NCBI RefSeq assembly: GCF_032595355.1
Contig: NZ_JASMWN010000014.1
Location: forward strand, 62,001-126,000
Source of the DNA: Sedimentitalea todarodis
Lineage (GTDB): Bacteria > Pseudomonadota > Alphaproteobacteria > Rhodobacterales > Rhodobacteraceae
Length of the DNA stretch: 64,000 bases
Direction of reading: 5' to 3'
A program made the position numbers and the translations under genes. The first letter of the stretch is position 1. Each line of letters opens with the position of its first letter. A model generated the notes under the pieces. That model saw nothing but the letters and a program-made list of their open reading frames with translations. It ran no database searches and was not told where the DNA came from. Shown here one piece after another: positions 16,954-28,077 of this stretch.

Positions 16954-17244
16954 ATGACCGACATATCATCTTCCAACGATGCGGGCACGGCAGGCTTCAA
17001 AAGCGCCAGCGACCGGCTCCGGTGGTTGACGCGCAGACGATTGCTGTTCGTCGGTGCGGCAACCGTGATGGGCGGCGGCATGGCCCTGAACTGGGGATGG
17101 CTCACCGCGATCGGTCTCGCGCCTGTTCTGGTCTCGCTGGCACCCTGTGCCGCGATGTGCGGGCTTGGTCTGTGCATGAAGGGTGGGTCCGGCGGGAAAT
17201 GCAACGGTGCGGGTAGTGGCAAGCCCGATCAATTCGAAAGGTGA
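16954..17244 (+). CDS. Small Cys-rich membrane protein, unrecognised
   Basis: The 96-aa protein has a soluble N-terminus, a basic patch (RWLTRRRLL), two hydrophobic stretches (about 31-45 and 50-66) and a Cys cluster: LAPCAAMCGLGLCMKGG, then GGKCNG. The four Cys with Met near the membrane boundary suggest metal or thiol chemistry. It overlaps the SCO gene start by 4 nt, so the two products are probably made together. No family was recognised; a copper-delivery accessory is only inference. Confidence 0.65.
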   Translation: MTDISSSNDAGTAGFKSASDRLRWLTRRRLLFVGAATVMGGGMALNWGWLTAIGLAPVLVSLAPCAAMCGLGLCMKGGSGGKCNGAGSGKPDQFER

Positions 17245-17948
17245 TGCAGTTGATTGTCTGTCTGACCCGGCGCGCCGCCTTGGCGACATTCGCGGCCACG
17301 ATCTCCTTTCCGGCCTCCGCCGATCATCCGGGTGAAAATCTGGATGCGCGGATGTTCGAGATGGAGCCATATTTCCAGGCCCTCGACGCAGCACAGGCCC
17401 CGGATTTCGAGTTGCAGGATGCGGAGGGCAATCCTGTGCGCTTGGCGGATTTCAGCGACAAGGTCGTCATCCTGCATTTCATCTACGCCAACTGCCCGGA
17501 TATCTGCCCGCTCCATGCGGAAAAGTTCGCGGCGGTCCAGGCTTCGGTCAACGACGGGCCGATGAGGGATCTGGTGCAATTCATCTCGATCACGACCGAT
17601 CCCGTGAATGACACGCCCGACGTCCTGCGCGAATATGGGGACCGGCATGGATTCGATCCGACCAACTGGGTCATGCTGACCAAACGGCCTGATCAAGCTG
17701 ACGACGCAACGCGCCTTCTGGCGCGGGACTATGGGCTGGAGTTCACGATGACCGCCGACAGCGACATGATGATGCACGGTGCGGTCACCCATGTCGTGGA
17801 TATCGGGGGGCGGTTCGCCGCAAAGTTCCATGGCATGGAATTCAAGAACGTGAACCTGATCCTCTATGTCAGCGAGTTGATCAACAATGCCCAGCACCGA
17901 CGCCGGGAACGCGGTTGGTGGGACCGCCTGACAGGGGCTTTTCAATGA
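17241..17948 (+). CDS. SCO1/SenC-family copper chaperone
   Basis: After a signal-like N-terminus the protein shows the SCO copper site: CPDIC (C85, C89) and a distal His (H179 in MMHGAVTHVVD, with H184 close by). The thioredoxin fold residues (DFSDKVVILHFIYANC) are clear. SCO proteins load copper into cytochrome oxidase CuA sites or act as periplasmic thiol reductases. Start may be GTG at 17241 or ATG at 17244; both overlap the previous stop. It is translationally coupled to the next gene by an ATGA. Confidence 0.92.
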   Translation: MMQLIVCLTRRAALATFAATISFPASADHPGENLDARMFEMEPYFQALDAAQAPDFELQDAEGNPVRLADFSDKVVILHFIYANCPDICPLHAEKFAAVQASVNDGPMRDLVQFISITTDPVNDTPDVLREYGDRHGFDPTNWVMLTKRPDQADDATRLLARDYGLEFTMTADSDMMMHGAVTHVVDIGGRFAAKFHGMEFKNVNLILYVSELINNAQHRRRERGWWDRLTGAFQ

Positions 17949-18436
17949 GTGATATCGCGATTGGCGTCATGCAATCCGCGACGGATAGAATTTCCCTGAC
18001 AGCACTCCGTCGATATTTTTCGGTGATCATTCCGGCCAATCTGATCTGGGAGTTCGCCCACATGCCGCTCTACACGATCTGGGACGAGGGCACCTGGGAT
18101 GAGATCGTCTTCGCCGCGGTTCATTGCACCGGTGGCGACATTCTTATTGCCATGAGCGCGCTGATGCTTGCCTTGATGCTGACCGGCCATGGCTGGCCCT
18201 TCGTGGCTCCGACACGACGCTCGGTGATCGTCCTGACAGTATTGTTCGGTTTGGGATACACGCTGTTCAGTGAATGGCTCAACATCGTGATCCGCGCGGC
18301 ATGGGCCTATTCGGACATGATGCCGATCATTCCGATTCTCGATGCAGGGTTGTCGCCGGTACTGCAATGGATCGTAATCCCGCTGATTGCCTTCTGGTGG
18401 GCATCACGGCCCTTCAGCGGACATGGTAACGCATGA
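17945..18436 (+). CDS. Polytopic membrane protein, unrecognised
   Basis: The 163-aa chain has about four membrane helices (near 22-40, 55-83, 91-115 and 138-158). Possible ligand residues face the helix ends, such as HMPLYTIWDEGTWDE and VHCTGGD. It has 4-nt overlaps with both the SCO and CcdA genes, so it belongs to the same translational chain. I do not recognise a family. A membrane partner for SCO or CcdA is suggested by position alone. Confidence 0.7.
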   Translation: MSDIAIGVMQSATDRISLTALRRYFSVIIPANLIWEFAHMPLYTIWDEGTWDEIVFAAVHCTGGDILIAMSALMLALMLTGHGWPFVAPTRRSVIVLTVLFGLGYTLFSEWLNIVIRAAWAYSDMMPIIPILDAGLSPVLQWIVIPLIAFWWASRPFSGHGNA

Positions 18437-19167
18437 TGGATATTTCCGGCATCGTCGCGTCGTTTCTGGCGGGAGCCATTTCGTTCCTGTCGCCCTGCGT
18501 CCTGCCGCTGGTGCCGGGCTATGTCTCCTATATTGCGGGCCAGCCGGATTTGCGCATGACGCGATCGGTCGGCCTGCGGGCACGCGCCGGGGCACTTGGG
18601 CTGAGCGCCTGCTTCGTTTTTGGATTTTCCACGGTCTTTGTCGCGTTGGGGGCCGGGGCCAGCGCGCTCGGGTCGCTGCTTCTGACCTGGCGCACTGAGC
18701 TCAACTATCTGGGCGGGGCGATCATCATCCTGTTCGGACTGGTCATGCTGGGTGCCTTCCGTCTGGAAGCGTTCTCGCGTGACACCCGCTTCACACTCGA
18801 CATTCCGGGGGGTCGCCCGCTTGGAGCTTACGTCCTGGGCTTGGCCTTCGCCTTTGGATGGACGCCCTGCATCGGGCCGATCCTTGGCGCGATCCTGACA
18901 CTCAGTTCGACCTCCGGCGGTATGTCGGACGGCATCTGGCTGCTGTCGATCTATTCCGCGGGGTTGGGCGTGCCGTTTCTGCTGGCCGCGCTGTTCACTG
19001 ACGCCATTGCCGCACGGGTCAGACAGATCGGCAAGGCCGGTCGCTGGCTCTACAAGGGCGCAGGCGTCGTCATGATCATCATGGGCGTTGCCATCATGAC
19101 CGGCCAATTGTCCCGGTTTGCCTACTGGCTCTTGGGAACCTTCCCATTCCTGGCCTCAATCGGTTAA
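18433..19167 (+). CDS. CcdA-family thiol electron transporter
   Basis: The 244-aa protein has six predicted membrane helices. The two membrane-embedded redox Cys are in LSPCVLPL (C22) and WTPCIGPI (C146), both followed by Pro-rich turns as in CcdA/DsbD. CcdA carries reducing equivalents from cytoplasmic thioredoxin to periplasmic thiol proteins, which fits the DsbE- and TlpA-like genes upstream. It is the last gene of the operon and its stop overlaps the convergent permease stop by 4 nt. Confidence 0.92.
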   Translation: MMDISGIVASFLAGAISFLSPCVLPLVPGYVSYIAGQPDLRMTRSVGLRARAGALGLSACFVFGFSTVFVALGAGASALGSLLLTWRTELNYLGGAIIILFGLVMLGAFRLEAFSRDTRFTLDIPGGRPLGAYVLGLAFAFGWTPCIGPILGAILTLSSTSGGMSDGIWLLSIYSAGLGVPFLLAALFTDAIAARVRQIGKAGRWLYKGAGVVMIIMGVAIMTGQLSRFAYWLLGTFPFLASIG

Positions 19168-20273
19168 TTCTCCTTGGCATTTCTGAGGTGAAGCCAGATC
19201 AGTATTGCCCCGATGACGAAAAATATCAGGTTCAGGAAGAACGTGTAGTCGATGCTGAACCGGACCATCTCCTGAAGCGAAGGCCGCTCGGTCGGGATCA
19301 TCCCGACGAGAGCGAACAGGTAATGCACCGTAATTCCCGCAGCGACCATGCACAGGTACAGCAAGCCTGAAAGATAGAGCGCATACTGCCAGCCATAATA
19401 CTTTGCGTGCACCCAGATCACCGTGGCAGCAACAAGATCGGCTCCGAGAAAGGCGATCACGCCTCCGAACGACGCATCACGCGACCAGAGCATCGCGGCC
19501 AGAGGGACATTGCCCATCGACCCGATGAAGGTGAAGAAGGCCACGACGGGAGCCACCAGCGCGTTTTCAAGAACGATCAGGAAGCCCGGCGCGTCCTGCG
19601 CACCGCCATCTCCAACCAGGAAGATCACGTTCCAGAAGCTTTGCGGCACAAAGACGGAAATGAAACCCGCGACCGTGAAGCCGAAGAGGATCTCCTTCCA
19701 GACCATCTTCCATTCCATGAAGAAAGCGCGGGCGATCCGGTCCCATCCTTCGCGGGACAGCAGTTTGTCGCGGAACGATCCCTTCATGGTCTGGTCCGTG
19801 TTCATACCTTCGTCGGACTGGGCCTTCTCCGCATGCTCTTTCGCGCTTTCGATAAATGACCTTGGAAACCATATCAGGGTAAGGGCATAGGCGTAGATCG
19901 TCATCAGGATGCCAAGCATGAAATTCGCCACCATGAATTTCCAACCCAGCAGGACCAGAAGGACGATTCCAAGCTCGATCACCAGATTTGTTGATGAAAT
20001 CAGGAAGGCGATGGAATTGACCGGATGCGCACCTTTCACGAGGATCGAACGCGACGCGGCAAGAGCCGCGAAGGAACAGGACGACGACACGAAACCAAAG
20101 AACCCGGCAATGCCTGCCTTCCTGGCACCACGATCACCCAAAACGCTCGCCATCTGATCCCGTGTCACGAAGATCTGGATGCCTGCGGAGATGATATAGC
20201 CGAAGATCAGCGCCCAGAGCGCCTTCCAGAGCATGCCCGCCCCGGTCGTGAATGCTTCGAGAATTTGGTCCAT
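19164..20273 (-). CDS. Permease of the COG0701/ArsP type
   Basis: The 369-aa membrane protein has two repeated helix bundles, each with family hallmark segments: GFFGFVSSSCSFAALAASRS in the first half and FTFIGSMGNVPLAAMLW in the second. A charged cytoplasmic loop (ESAKEHAEKAQSDEG) separates them. This family includes the ArsP organoarsenical efflux permease and many uncharacterised metal-locus permeases. The SSCS and GSMGNVP motifs probably line the transport path. Substrate cannot be assigned; its place in a copper island suggests metal or metal-thiol export. Confidence 0.82.
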   Translation of the reverse strand: MDQILEAFTTGAGMLWKALWALIFGYIISAGIQIFVTRDQMASVLGDRGARKAGIAGFFGFVSSSCSFAALAASRSILVKGAHPVNSIAFLISSTNLVIELGIVLLVLLGWKFMVANFMLGILMTIYAYALTLIWFPRSFIESAKEHAEKAQSDEGMNTDQTMKGSFRDKLLSREGWDRIARAFFMEWKMVWKEILFGFTVAGFISVFVPQSFWNVIFLVGDGGAQDAPGFLIVLENALVAPVVAFFTFIGSMGNVPLAAMLWSRDASFGGVIAFLGADLVAATVIWVHAKYYGWQYALYLSGLLYLCMVAAGITVHYLFALVGMIPTERPSLQEMVRFSIDYTFFLNLIFFVIGAILIWLHLRNAKEN

Positions 20274-20335
20274 TCAACTAAACCCCTTTTTCTGTGCTGT
20301 CTGATCTGCAAACCTGTCGGGAAAACAAGTCTGAG

Positions 20336-20354
20336 GGGTGCGAAAAAGGCACCC
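20336..20354 (-). terminator. Weak hairpin between two minus-strand genes
   Basis: Arms GGGTGC (20336-20341) and GCACCC (20349-20354) flank a 7-nt loop after the glutaredoxin-MauE gene. The downstream T-run is interrupted, so it is at best a weak terminator or a processing hairpin. Confidence 0.3.
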
Positions 20355-20359
20355 GCCTT

Positions 20360-21124
20360 TCAGCCGATCAGATAGAGCCTGATCGGCATCCAGATCCCCA
20401 TGACAATCATCATCAGGTTCTCTGTGAGTGAGACAAAGCCAAGCGGCACATTGCTGTCACCACCGACGCAGGCGCATTTCAATTCACGCTTGTCGATATA
20501 GACCGCCTTGAAAACCGACACTGCGCCAACGGTGCCGATGAACAGGGCCACCGGTGCCGAAAGCCAGGTCAGCGCCCCGGCGACCATGAGTATGCCTGCG
20601 AACGCCTCTCCGAACGGATAGATCTTGCCATATCGCACCCACCGACGCGCCAGCAGGTCTTAGTTCAGGAACATGGTCGAAAAGCTTTCGACATCCTGAA
20701 GTTTTTGTACGGCCAGAAAGCACATCGAGATGGAAATGAACCATTCCAGCCCGCGCAGGGTGAAAAAGGTCTCGAAGCTGTACCATGACAAACCGAACGA
20801 CATCAGGAACGCGACGGCAAAGATCGCGATCACCGGCTGGTAGGACGTGTCCGAGCGTTCGTCTTCGGGCGCATCGATGCCGAAATGGACTCGAAGGTTG
20901 TCATATCCGCCGATCCGATCGTCGCCGATCCAAGTTTGCGGGGTGGTTTCGACGCCGTGTTTTTCCATGAACGCGTCGGTTTCCTCACGCGTGGTCAAAG
21001 GATGATCCTCGACCTCGAAACCCTCGCGCTCCAGCAGGTCCTTGGATTTGAGTCCATAGGGACAGAGGTGGTCGGGCATTGCCATCCGATAAAGCCTGGC
21101 TGTCGGGGGTGTGTCTTTTGGCAT
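20360..21124 (-). pseudogene. Glutaredoxin-MauE/DoxX membrane redox protein split by a TAA
   Basis: The first 154 codons give a glutaredoxin-like domain (LYRMAMPDHLCPYGLKSKDL, TTPQTWIGDD, GGYDNLRVHF) and the first membrane helices. A TAA at 20660-20662 ends this frame after SFSTMFLN. The same frame then continues without a break, DLLARRWVRYGKIYPFGEAF, through more MauE/DoxX-like helices and a CACVGG motif to 20360. The TAA most simply replaces a Tyr codon. A GTG at 20638 could restart the second part. Intact versions probably act as membrane thiol-redox proteins; here the fusion is broken unless the stop is bypassed. Confidence 0.75.
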
Positions 21125-21146
21125 GTCATATCCTCCGTTTCAGGGT

Positions 21147-22016
21147 TCAGGCGTCGCAGCCATAAAAGCCGCGATAGCCTGCCCGCAGGCCGGCATCGAG
21201 TTCGAGAACGAGGTTGGCGTTCTGCATTTCACCGCTGTTTACCAGCGCCGCAGCCCCATCCGGCGCACTGAGGGCCACGGACATCCCTTCAGCGCTCAGG
21301 GTGCCGGTTTCGTCGGTTGAACCAAGACGCACCAGATCGCCGCTGATCTTGGCCAGCGCCGCCGGGGCGCCGTCGATCTGTCCTGCGGCAAGCACAGGTT
21401 TGCTGGTCGTGGTATACTTGTAGGTGCAGGTGGCCCCATCCGGGAAAAGCTGCGCGATCTCATCGCCGGTCAGGAATTCCAGATCGAGGATGGCAATTTC
21501 GGCGGATGAGAGTGCCTCGTTCAGATCGACGATGCGGGCTGGACCATCAGGACCCTCATCAGCCGCGTCACCATTCGCGTCGATGTCATTCGCCAGATAC
21601 CGCATCTCGGCGATTTCCTTGTCCTGGGCAAAGATGATCTCGTCGGCCAGTTTGCGCACCCGCGGGTCAGAAATATTGGCGCGGCCCGACGTCATGATCG
21701 CGATTGAATGGTGCGGGATCATCGCCCTCATGTAGCTTGTGTCGCCAACGGTCACCTGGCTCCGGACCAGCCAGAGGGATCCGATAAAGACCACGGCGGC
21801 GCCAAGAAAGATGGCGGCATTGATCGCCTTTCTGGAATACATCGACAGCATGAAACCCAGCATGATGATCGCCATTGTGGCACCCATCAGCACGGCCATA
21901 TAGGCGCGGGTTTCGGACCAGAACATATGGCTCCAGAGATAGGTGTTGAGATACATCAGGATGAACATCACCACCGTGGATGTGGCGATCATTGCGAAAA
22001 AGCGTAGGTATGTCAT
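21147..22016 (-). CDS. DUF305 membrane protein with long C-terminal extension
   Basis: Three N-terminal helices (about 5-25, 39-57 and 68-86) precede the DUF305 signature SYMRAMIPHHSIAIMTSGRA with H102 and H103, and the matching AQDKEIAEMRYLANDI helix. DUF305 proteins are ferritin-like helical domains often found in metal-resistance loci. A further 130 residues (from about 158) with Cys in ATCTYKY and FYGCDA are an extension I do not recognise. The gene is downstream of cueR with a palindrome in between, so it may be co-regulated by copper. Confidence 0.8.
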   Translation of the reverse strand: MTYLRFFAMIATSTVVMFILMYLNTYLWSHMFWSETRAYMAVLMGATMAIIMLGFMLSMYSRKAINAAIFLGAAVVFIGSLWLVRSQVTVGDTSYMRAMIPHHSIAIMTSGRANISDPRVRKLADEIIFAQDKEIAEMRYLANDIDANGDAADEGPDGPARIVDLNEALSSAEIAILDLEFLTGDEIAQLFPDGATCTYKYTTTSKPVLAAGQIDGAPAALAKISGDLVRLGSTDETGTLSAEGMSVALSAPDGAAALVNSGEMQNANLVLELDAGLRAGYRGFYGCDA

Positions 22017-22060
22017 TGGCGACCTCCAGTCTCGAAAAGTTGATGTCCTATTGAAGGAAC

Positions 22061-22082
22061 AACATTCCAGCGCTGGAATGTT
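22061..22082. promoter_or_regulatory. 22-bp perfect palindrome upstream of the DUF305 gene
   Basis: The two halves are AACATTCCAGC and its exact complement. The centre TTCCAGCGCTGGAA resembles the CueR operator core of the copA promoter (TTCCAGTAACTGGA) but is one base shorter. It lies 44 bp upstream of the DUF305 ATG and 44 bp after the cueR stop. No T-run follows, so an operator is more likely than a terminator. Confidence 0.5.
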
Positions 22083-22126
22083 CCGTCGCTTTTGAGAAAA
22101 AGGTCCGACTTTTGCGAACGACGGAG

Positions 22127-22546
22127 CTACCCGGACGCCTTGCTGATACTGCCCGCATTAGGTTCCGTGGCCAGATCGGCCAGGATCGGGCAATCGGGGC
22201 GGTGATCACCCGCGCAAGCATCCACAAGATGCGACAGAGTGGCACGCATTTCGGTCAGTTCCGCGATCTTGCTGTCAATCCGGTCAAGGTGCTCTTCTGC
22301 GATCTGCTTTACCTCGGCGCTGGCGCGGTCGGTGTCGGCATAAAGCTTCAGCAGGCTCCGGCAATCCTCGATGGTGAATCCAAGGGCGCGGGCGCGGCCG
22401 AGAAAGGCCAGCTTGTGCACGTCGCTCTGCCGGAAGCTGCGATAGCCATTTGAACTGCGCAGTGGTTCGACGAGACCGATGTCTTCGTAGTAGCGGATCG
22501 TTTTGGCGGGAAGGCCGGAAAGGTCGGCCACATCTCCGATGTTCAT
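22127..22546 (-). CDS. cueR: CueR, copper-responsive MerR-family activator
   Basis: The 139-aa protein starts with a MerR winged helix (MNIGDVADLSGLPAKTIRYY) and a long dimerisation helix. It ends with the metal loop C-AGDHRPD-C (C111 and C119, eight positions apart), the spacing of monovalent-ion sensors CueR and HmrR. It activates promoters with a 19-bp spacer by DNA distortion. It lies 19 bp after copA on the same strand, so it is co-transcribed with the ATPase it probably controls. Confidence 0.92.
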   Translation of the reverse strand: MNIGDVADLSGLPAKTIRYYEDIGLVEPLRSSNGYRSFRQSDVHKLAFLGRARALGFTIEDCRSLLKLYADTDRASAEVKQIAEEHLDRIDSKIAELTEMRATLSHLVDACAGDHRPDCPILADLATEPNAGSISKASG

Positions 22547-22565
22547 GATCGTTTCCTCCTAAAGT

Positions 22566-25073
<2,508 letters not shown>

Positions 25074-25100
25074 GAGAATCTCCTTGATCTGATCCTCCGA

Positions 25101-25131
25101 CAGATAGGGTCTCCAGTTACTGGAAGGTCAA
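25101..25131 (-). promoter_or_regulatory. CueR-type copA promoter
   Basis: Read on the minus strand, TTGACC (25131-25126) is followed after 19 bp by TATCTG (25106-25101). Between them lies the dyad CTTCCAGTAACTGGAG, the classical CueR operator. An AAGGAG ribosome-binding site precedes the copA ATG. Confidence 0.8.
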
Positions 25132-25211
25132 TAGGCATGTAAAATAAAATTCTGGCCATCGACCTTCCTGCGCCGGAACGCCCTACATGCATGTCGTCAA
25201 AGGAGATTGCG

Positions 25212-25340
25212 ATGATCAGATTAAGCGTACCGAACATGAGTTGCGGCCATTGTACCGCTTCCATCCAAAGGGCCATCTTGGCTGTCGTAGCCGCCATCGT
25301 CCTTCGTCGTCGCCTCTGCAAGCTTCCTGGGGGCGTCTGA
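25212..25340 (+). pseudogene. Remnant of a CopZ-like heavy-metal-binding domain
   Basis: With a strong AAAGGAG site in front, the frame starts MIRLSVPNMSCGHCTASIQR, the first strand and metal loop (CGHC) and helix of an HMA copper chaperone. After about 22 residues it turns into AVVAAIVLRRRLCKLPGGV and stops, with none of the remaining HMA strands. The rest has probably been lost or rearranged. It is divergent from copA, where a copper chaperone would be expected. Confidence 0.55.
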
Positions 25341-25357
25341 TCCCGCCAGCCGAAGGG

Positions 25358-25486
25358 TTACCCCCGCCCCGGAAATCGCCCGCCGCCGACCTCCACGCGC
25401 CCTGCAATACGATCCGCCGCCAGGGCCGATACGGATATGAGCGCAGTCGAAATGGCGAAAGCGGCATAGTTCGCTGTCTGCGTCAT
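25358..25486 (-). CDS. Possible 42-aa secreted peptide
   Basis: The frame reads MTQTANYAAFAISTALISVS, then ALAADRIAGRVEVGGGRFPG. The first half looks like a membrane helix or signal peptide. No ribosome-binding site stands out and no family is recognised. It may be a relic of the same rearrangement that broke the HMA gene. Confidence 0.25.
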   Translation of the reverse strand: MTQTANYAAFAISTALISVSALAADRIAGRVEVGGGRFPGRG

Positions 25487-25487
25487 G

Positions 25488-26133
25488 CGATGTTCCATGC
25501 GTTCAATCCCATCGTCCGTTGCAGGTTACGGAGCGGCTGCTCCCCAATGGTTGAGAAGTACCTCATCACATTGGGCGCGCAAGTCTATCCGAACCGTTCT
25601 GTGAAAATCCGCGATTATTGTCTTCAGGCTAAATTGTTTAATCTGGCAACAGCAACCAATCAAATTGCAGTTGCAACGGCCAGCCAGATTTACACGGCCC
25701 CCCGGCGGGTCGGCCTGCCGGAGCAGGCCTGCCACCGGATCGTGTAGCCTGGAGACTTTAAAACCAACAGCATTGTGTTCGCGATCGAATGCAGAATCGT
25801 CAAATTTCAACCGCTACAAATACTATCGAGAAAACTGCGTGCTTAACGCAGAATTCTACAGTCTCGGTGTTTGGCTGAGCTGATTGCCTAGCGGGAGGAA
25901 CTTGGTAGTTCTTTGAAAAGATCGGTTTTTGTAGTATTCTCTGCAAGCGCCGGACCCTGAAGTGAATGCCCCAGCCAACTCTAATTGGCTTTCCATGTTC
26001 GTCCGGTGAGCCGTCATCACGGCTCCCCAAATTTGGATGAGTAAGAGCACACGAATGAATTGATTTTGGCGCCCGCAATCGGAAGGGAACTCACATTGGT
26101 TTCGACTGGTCGGGCCCTTTGGAAGGACAAAAT
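25488..26133. other. Intergenic region without a supported gene
   Basis: About 640 bp separate the copper island from the predicted peptidase. The base composition drops in GC after 25560. No ORF has family similarity and no strong hairpin or repeat was found. Confidence 0.5.
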
Positions 26134-27462
26134 ATGGTCGGCCTGAACCGCGACATCAACTATCTACCGCCAGAAGAAATCGCCATTCTCCTTAATGTGT
26201 CCGAGGATGTTTTGGCCCCCCTTCTCGATCGGAGGTCCCAGCGTCCCCTCTGGTCGGGCGACGACCTGCTTGAGGTTGTCGAGGTCGACCCAGCAAGGCT
26301 GCAAGAGCTTGACGAAATGGGCCTGTTGAACTTTGGGAACCCATTGGTCACGCAGGCGCCGCAGCCATTGCCATTACCCGAAGAAATCACTCCTCCGATT
26401 GCTCGTCCTTCGATCCCAGCCCACCCGGCACCATTAACGGAAGTCTTGTCTGGCCTATCGCAGCTCTTTTCTGGCCTTTCGACGATGTCAGCGATGGAGG
26501 CCCGTGATGAACCGGCGGCCAAACGGCGAGGCGGGCTTCCGCCTCTTGCTGAAGGTCAACACCGGAGCCTTTCGGATGCGAAGGTCAGTCTCCACGAACT
26601 GCGATCCGGTTGGATGCACCGACCACCCACGACGCCGGGCGATGCGCCGGGCCCTTACGGGCATCATACCTATTGGGTCGAAGTCATTCCGCCCTGCTAT
26701 TGTCTCTACGTCTGGATTTTGAAGGGTCGGCAGGTCGGTGGACGGGAAGTAGGCGCTTCTGCGCTAGCTGCCGGAGCGACCGGCATGGGCATTTCACTGC
26801 GCCCGGCCCCTGCCTCGGTCGACAAGGTGGTGGAAGACATCCATCACGCCAACACGATCTTCGCGCCGTCGGGGTTTCAATTTTGTCTATGCGGTGTGCG
26901 CGTGCTCGATCCGACTGAAATGAATTCGTCGCAGGGCGACCCAAACCTTGCCGACACGCTCTTCACCAACACCGGAGTCATCTACAGCAAGGACGATACA
27001 GAACCCAAGAAGATCCGGCCGTTCCAATGGTTGTTCGATGGTTTTCAGTACGATGCGACCCTCGACTTCAAGCGGCGCTGTGTTCACATATTCTATGCCT
27101 CCGACGTTCAGCGTTCGCCCCAGAAACCTGACGATCAAAACGGCAAGGTACTCGGCGTGGGCGGTCCACTGGAGACGCACCGCCGGGACAAGCGCATGAC
27201 CCCTGTGGGCATTGTTGAGGGGGGTGGCGATACCATCGCCCACGAGATCGGTCATGGCCTGGGACTTCTTCATCCTGACAGAGACATATCGAAAGAGCCG
27301 CTGCGGCCCGGAGAACCGCGGCACGATCCCAACAATGCGACGGACCGCAACAACTTGTTGCTGAAGGCACCGACGGGCGAGGACCTCAATAGCTATCAGG
27401 CCGAGTTCCTGAAGCTATCCATTTCCGCAAACGGGCTCTCGCTGGGTTGTCCGGGAAGCTGA
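26134..27462 (+). CDS. Predicted metzincin zinc peptidase, new architecture
   Basis: The ATG at 26134 follows GGAAGGAC; an earlier TTG lacks such a site. At residues 370-380 lies HEIGHGLGLLH, the HExxHxxGxxH motif of metzincins with three His and the catalytic Glu. The usual Met-turn Met is not evident in the following NNATDRNNLLLKAP. The first 70 residues (LPPEEIAILLNVSEDVLAPL onward) look like a small helical domain. A Pro-rich linker (about 75-105) follows, then a middle domain with hydrophobic ATGMGISLRPAP and a Cys pair in FCLCGV. No signal peptide is seen. It may act inside the cell or leave by a signal-independent route. No close family was recognised. Confidence 0.65.
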   Translation: MVGLNRDINYLPPEEIAILLNVSEDVLAPLLDRRSQRPLWSGDDLLEVVEVDPARLQELDEMGLLNFGNPLVTQAPQPLPLPEEITPPIARPSIPAHPAPLTEVLSGLSQLFSGLSTMSAMEARDEPAAKRRGGLPPLAEGQHRSLSDAKVSLHELRSGWMHRPPTTPGDAPGPYGHHTYWVEVIPPCYCLYVWILKGRQVGGREVGASALAAGATGMGISLRPAPASVDKVVEDIHHANTIFAPSGFQFCLCGVRVLDPTEMNSSQGDPNLADTLFTNTGVIYSKDDTEPKKIRPFQWLFDGFQYDATLDFKRRCVHIFYASDVQRSPQKPDDQNGKVLGVGGPLETHRRDKRMTPVGIVEGGGDTIAHEIGHGLGLLHPDRDISKEPLRPGEPRHDPNNATDRNNLLLKAPTGEDLNSYQAEFLKLSISANGLSLGCPGS

Positions 27463-27547
27463 AGAAATTGCTCAGTTATACTCGGAGTCTTTGACTTGCC
27501 GAATTTGGCGACTTGACGTTGAGGCTTGGAACGATTCGGGTAAGCCA

Positions 27548-27955
27548 ATGATCCGGAACAACTTTCTTTCCCCAGCGGAACGCCTCAAACTTGAGTGCTG
27601 CGTGCGCATTCAGCGCGAGGACCATGGCGTCGCGCGGAGGGCGAATGCGATCCTGCTGCTCGACGATGGCGAGAATTGCGTGCAGATCGCGAAATTTCTG
27701 TACTTGGACGACGACACCATTCGCAGTTGGTACAAGTCTTATCGGGACGGTGGCTGGGAAGCGCTTGCCCTTGATGGCTGGAAGGGCGGCAAGTCTCGCA
27801 TGACCTCTGATCAGGAAACCGTGCTATGCGACTGGCTGCAGGCTCGCTTCTGCCGATCGACAGCTGAGATCAGGACCTACATCGCTGCAGAGTTTGGTCT
27901 GGATTCTTCACATTCCGGCGGGAGTGGGGTTGAGGCACCGTGCCGCGAAATTTGA
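27548..27955 (+). pseudogene. IS630-family transposase, N-terminal half only
   Basis: The frame from MIRNNFLSPAERLKLECCVR holds the helix-turn-helix part of an IS630 transposase (CVQIAKFLYLDDDTIRSWYK, then RDGGWEAL and STAEIRTYIAAEFGLD). Similarity ends near SHSG and no DDE catalytic residues follow. It is a truncated remnant distinct from the complete IS630 at 10107-11280. Confidence 0.7.
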
Positions 27956-28077
27956 CTGCGCGCCCACTCTACCGAATGCTGCGGAATCTCCGAACGGCAG
28001 CTTTGTCGGCAATTTGCGATTGGCGAAGGGCCTGCTCATTCTGTGCTTGCCGCTGGCCGTAGATCCTGCAATTGCTT

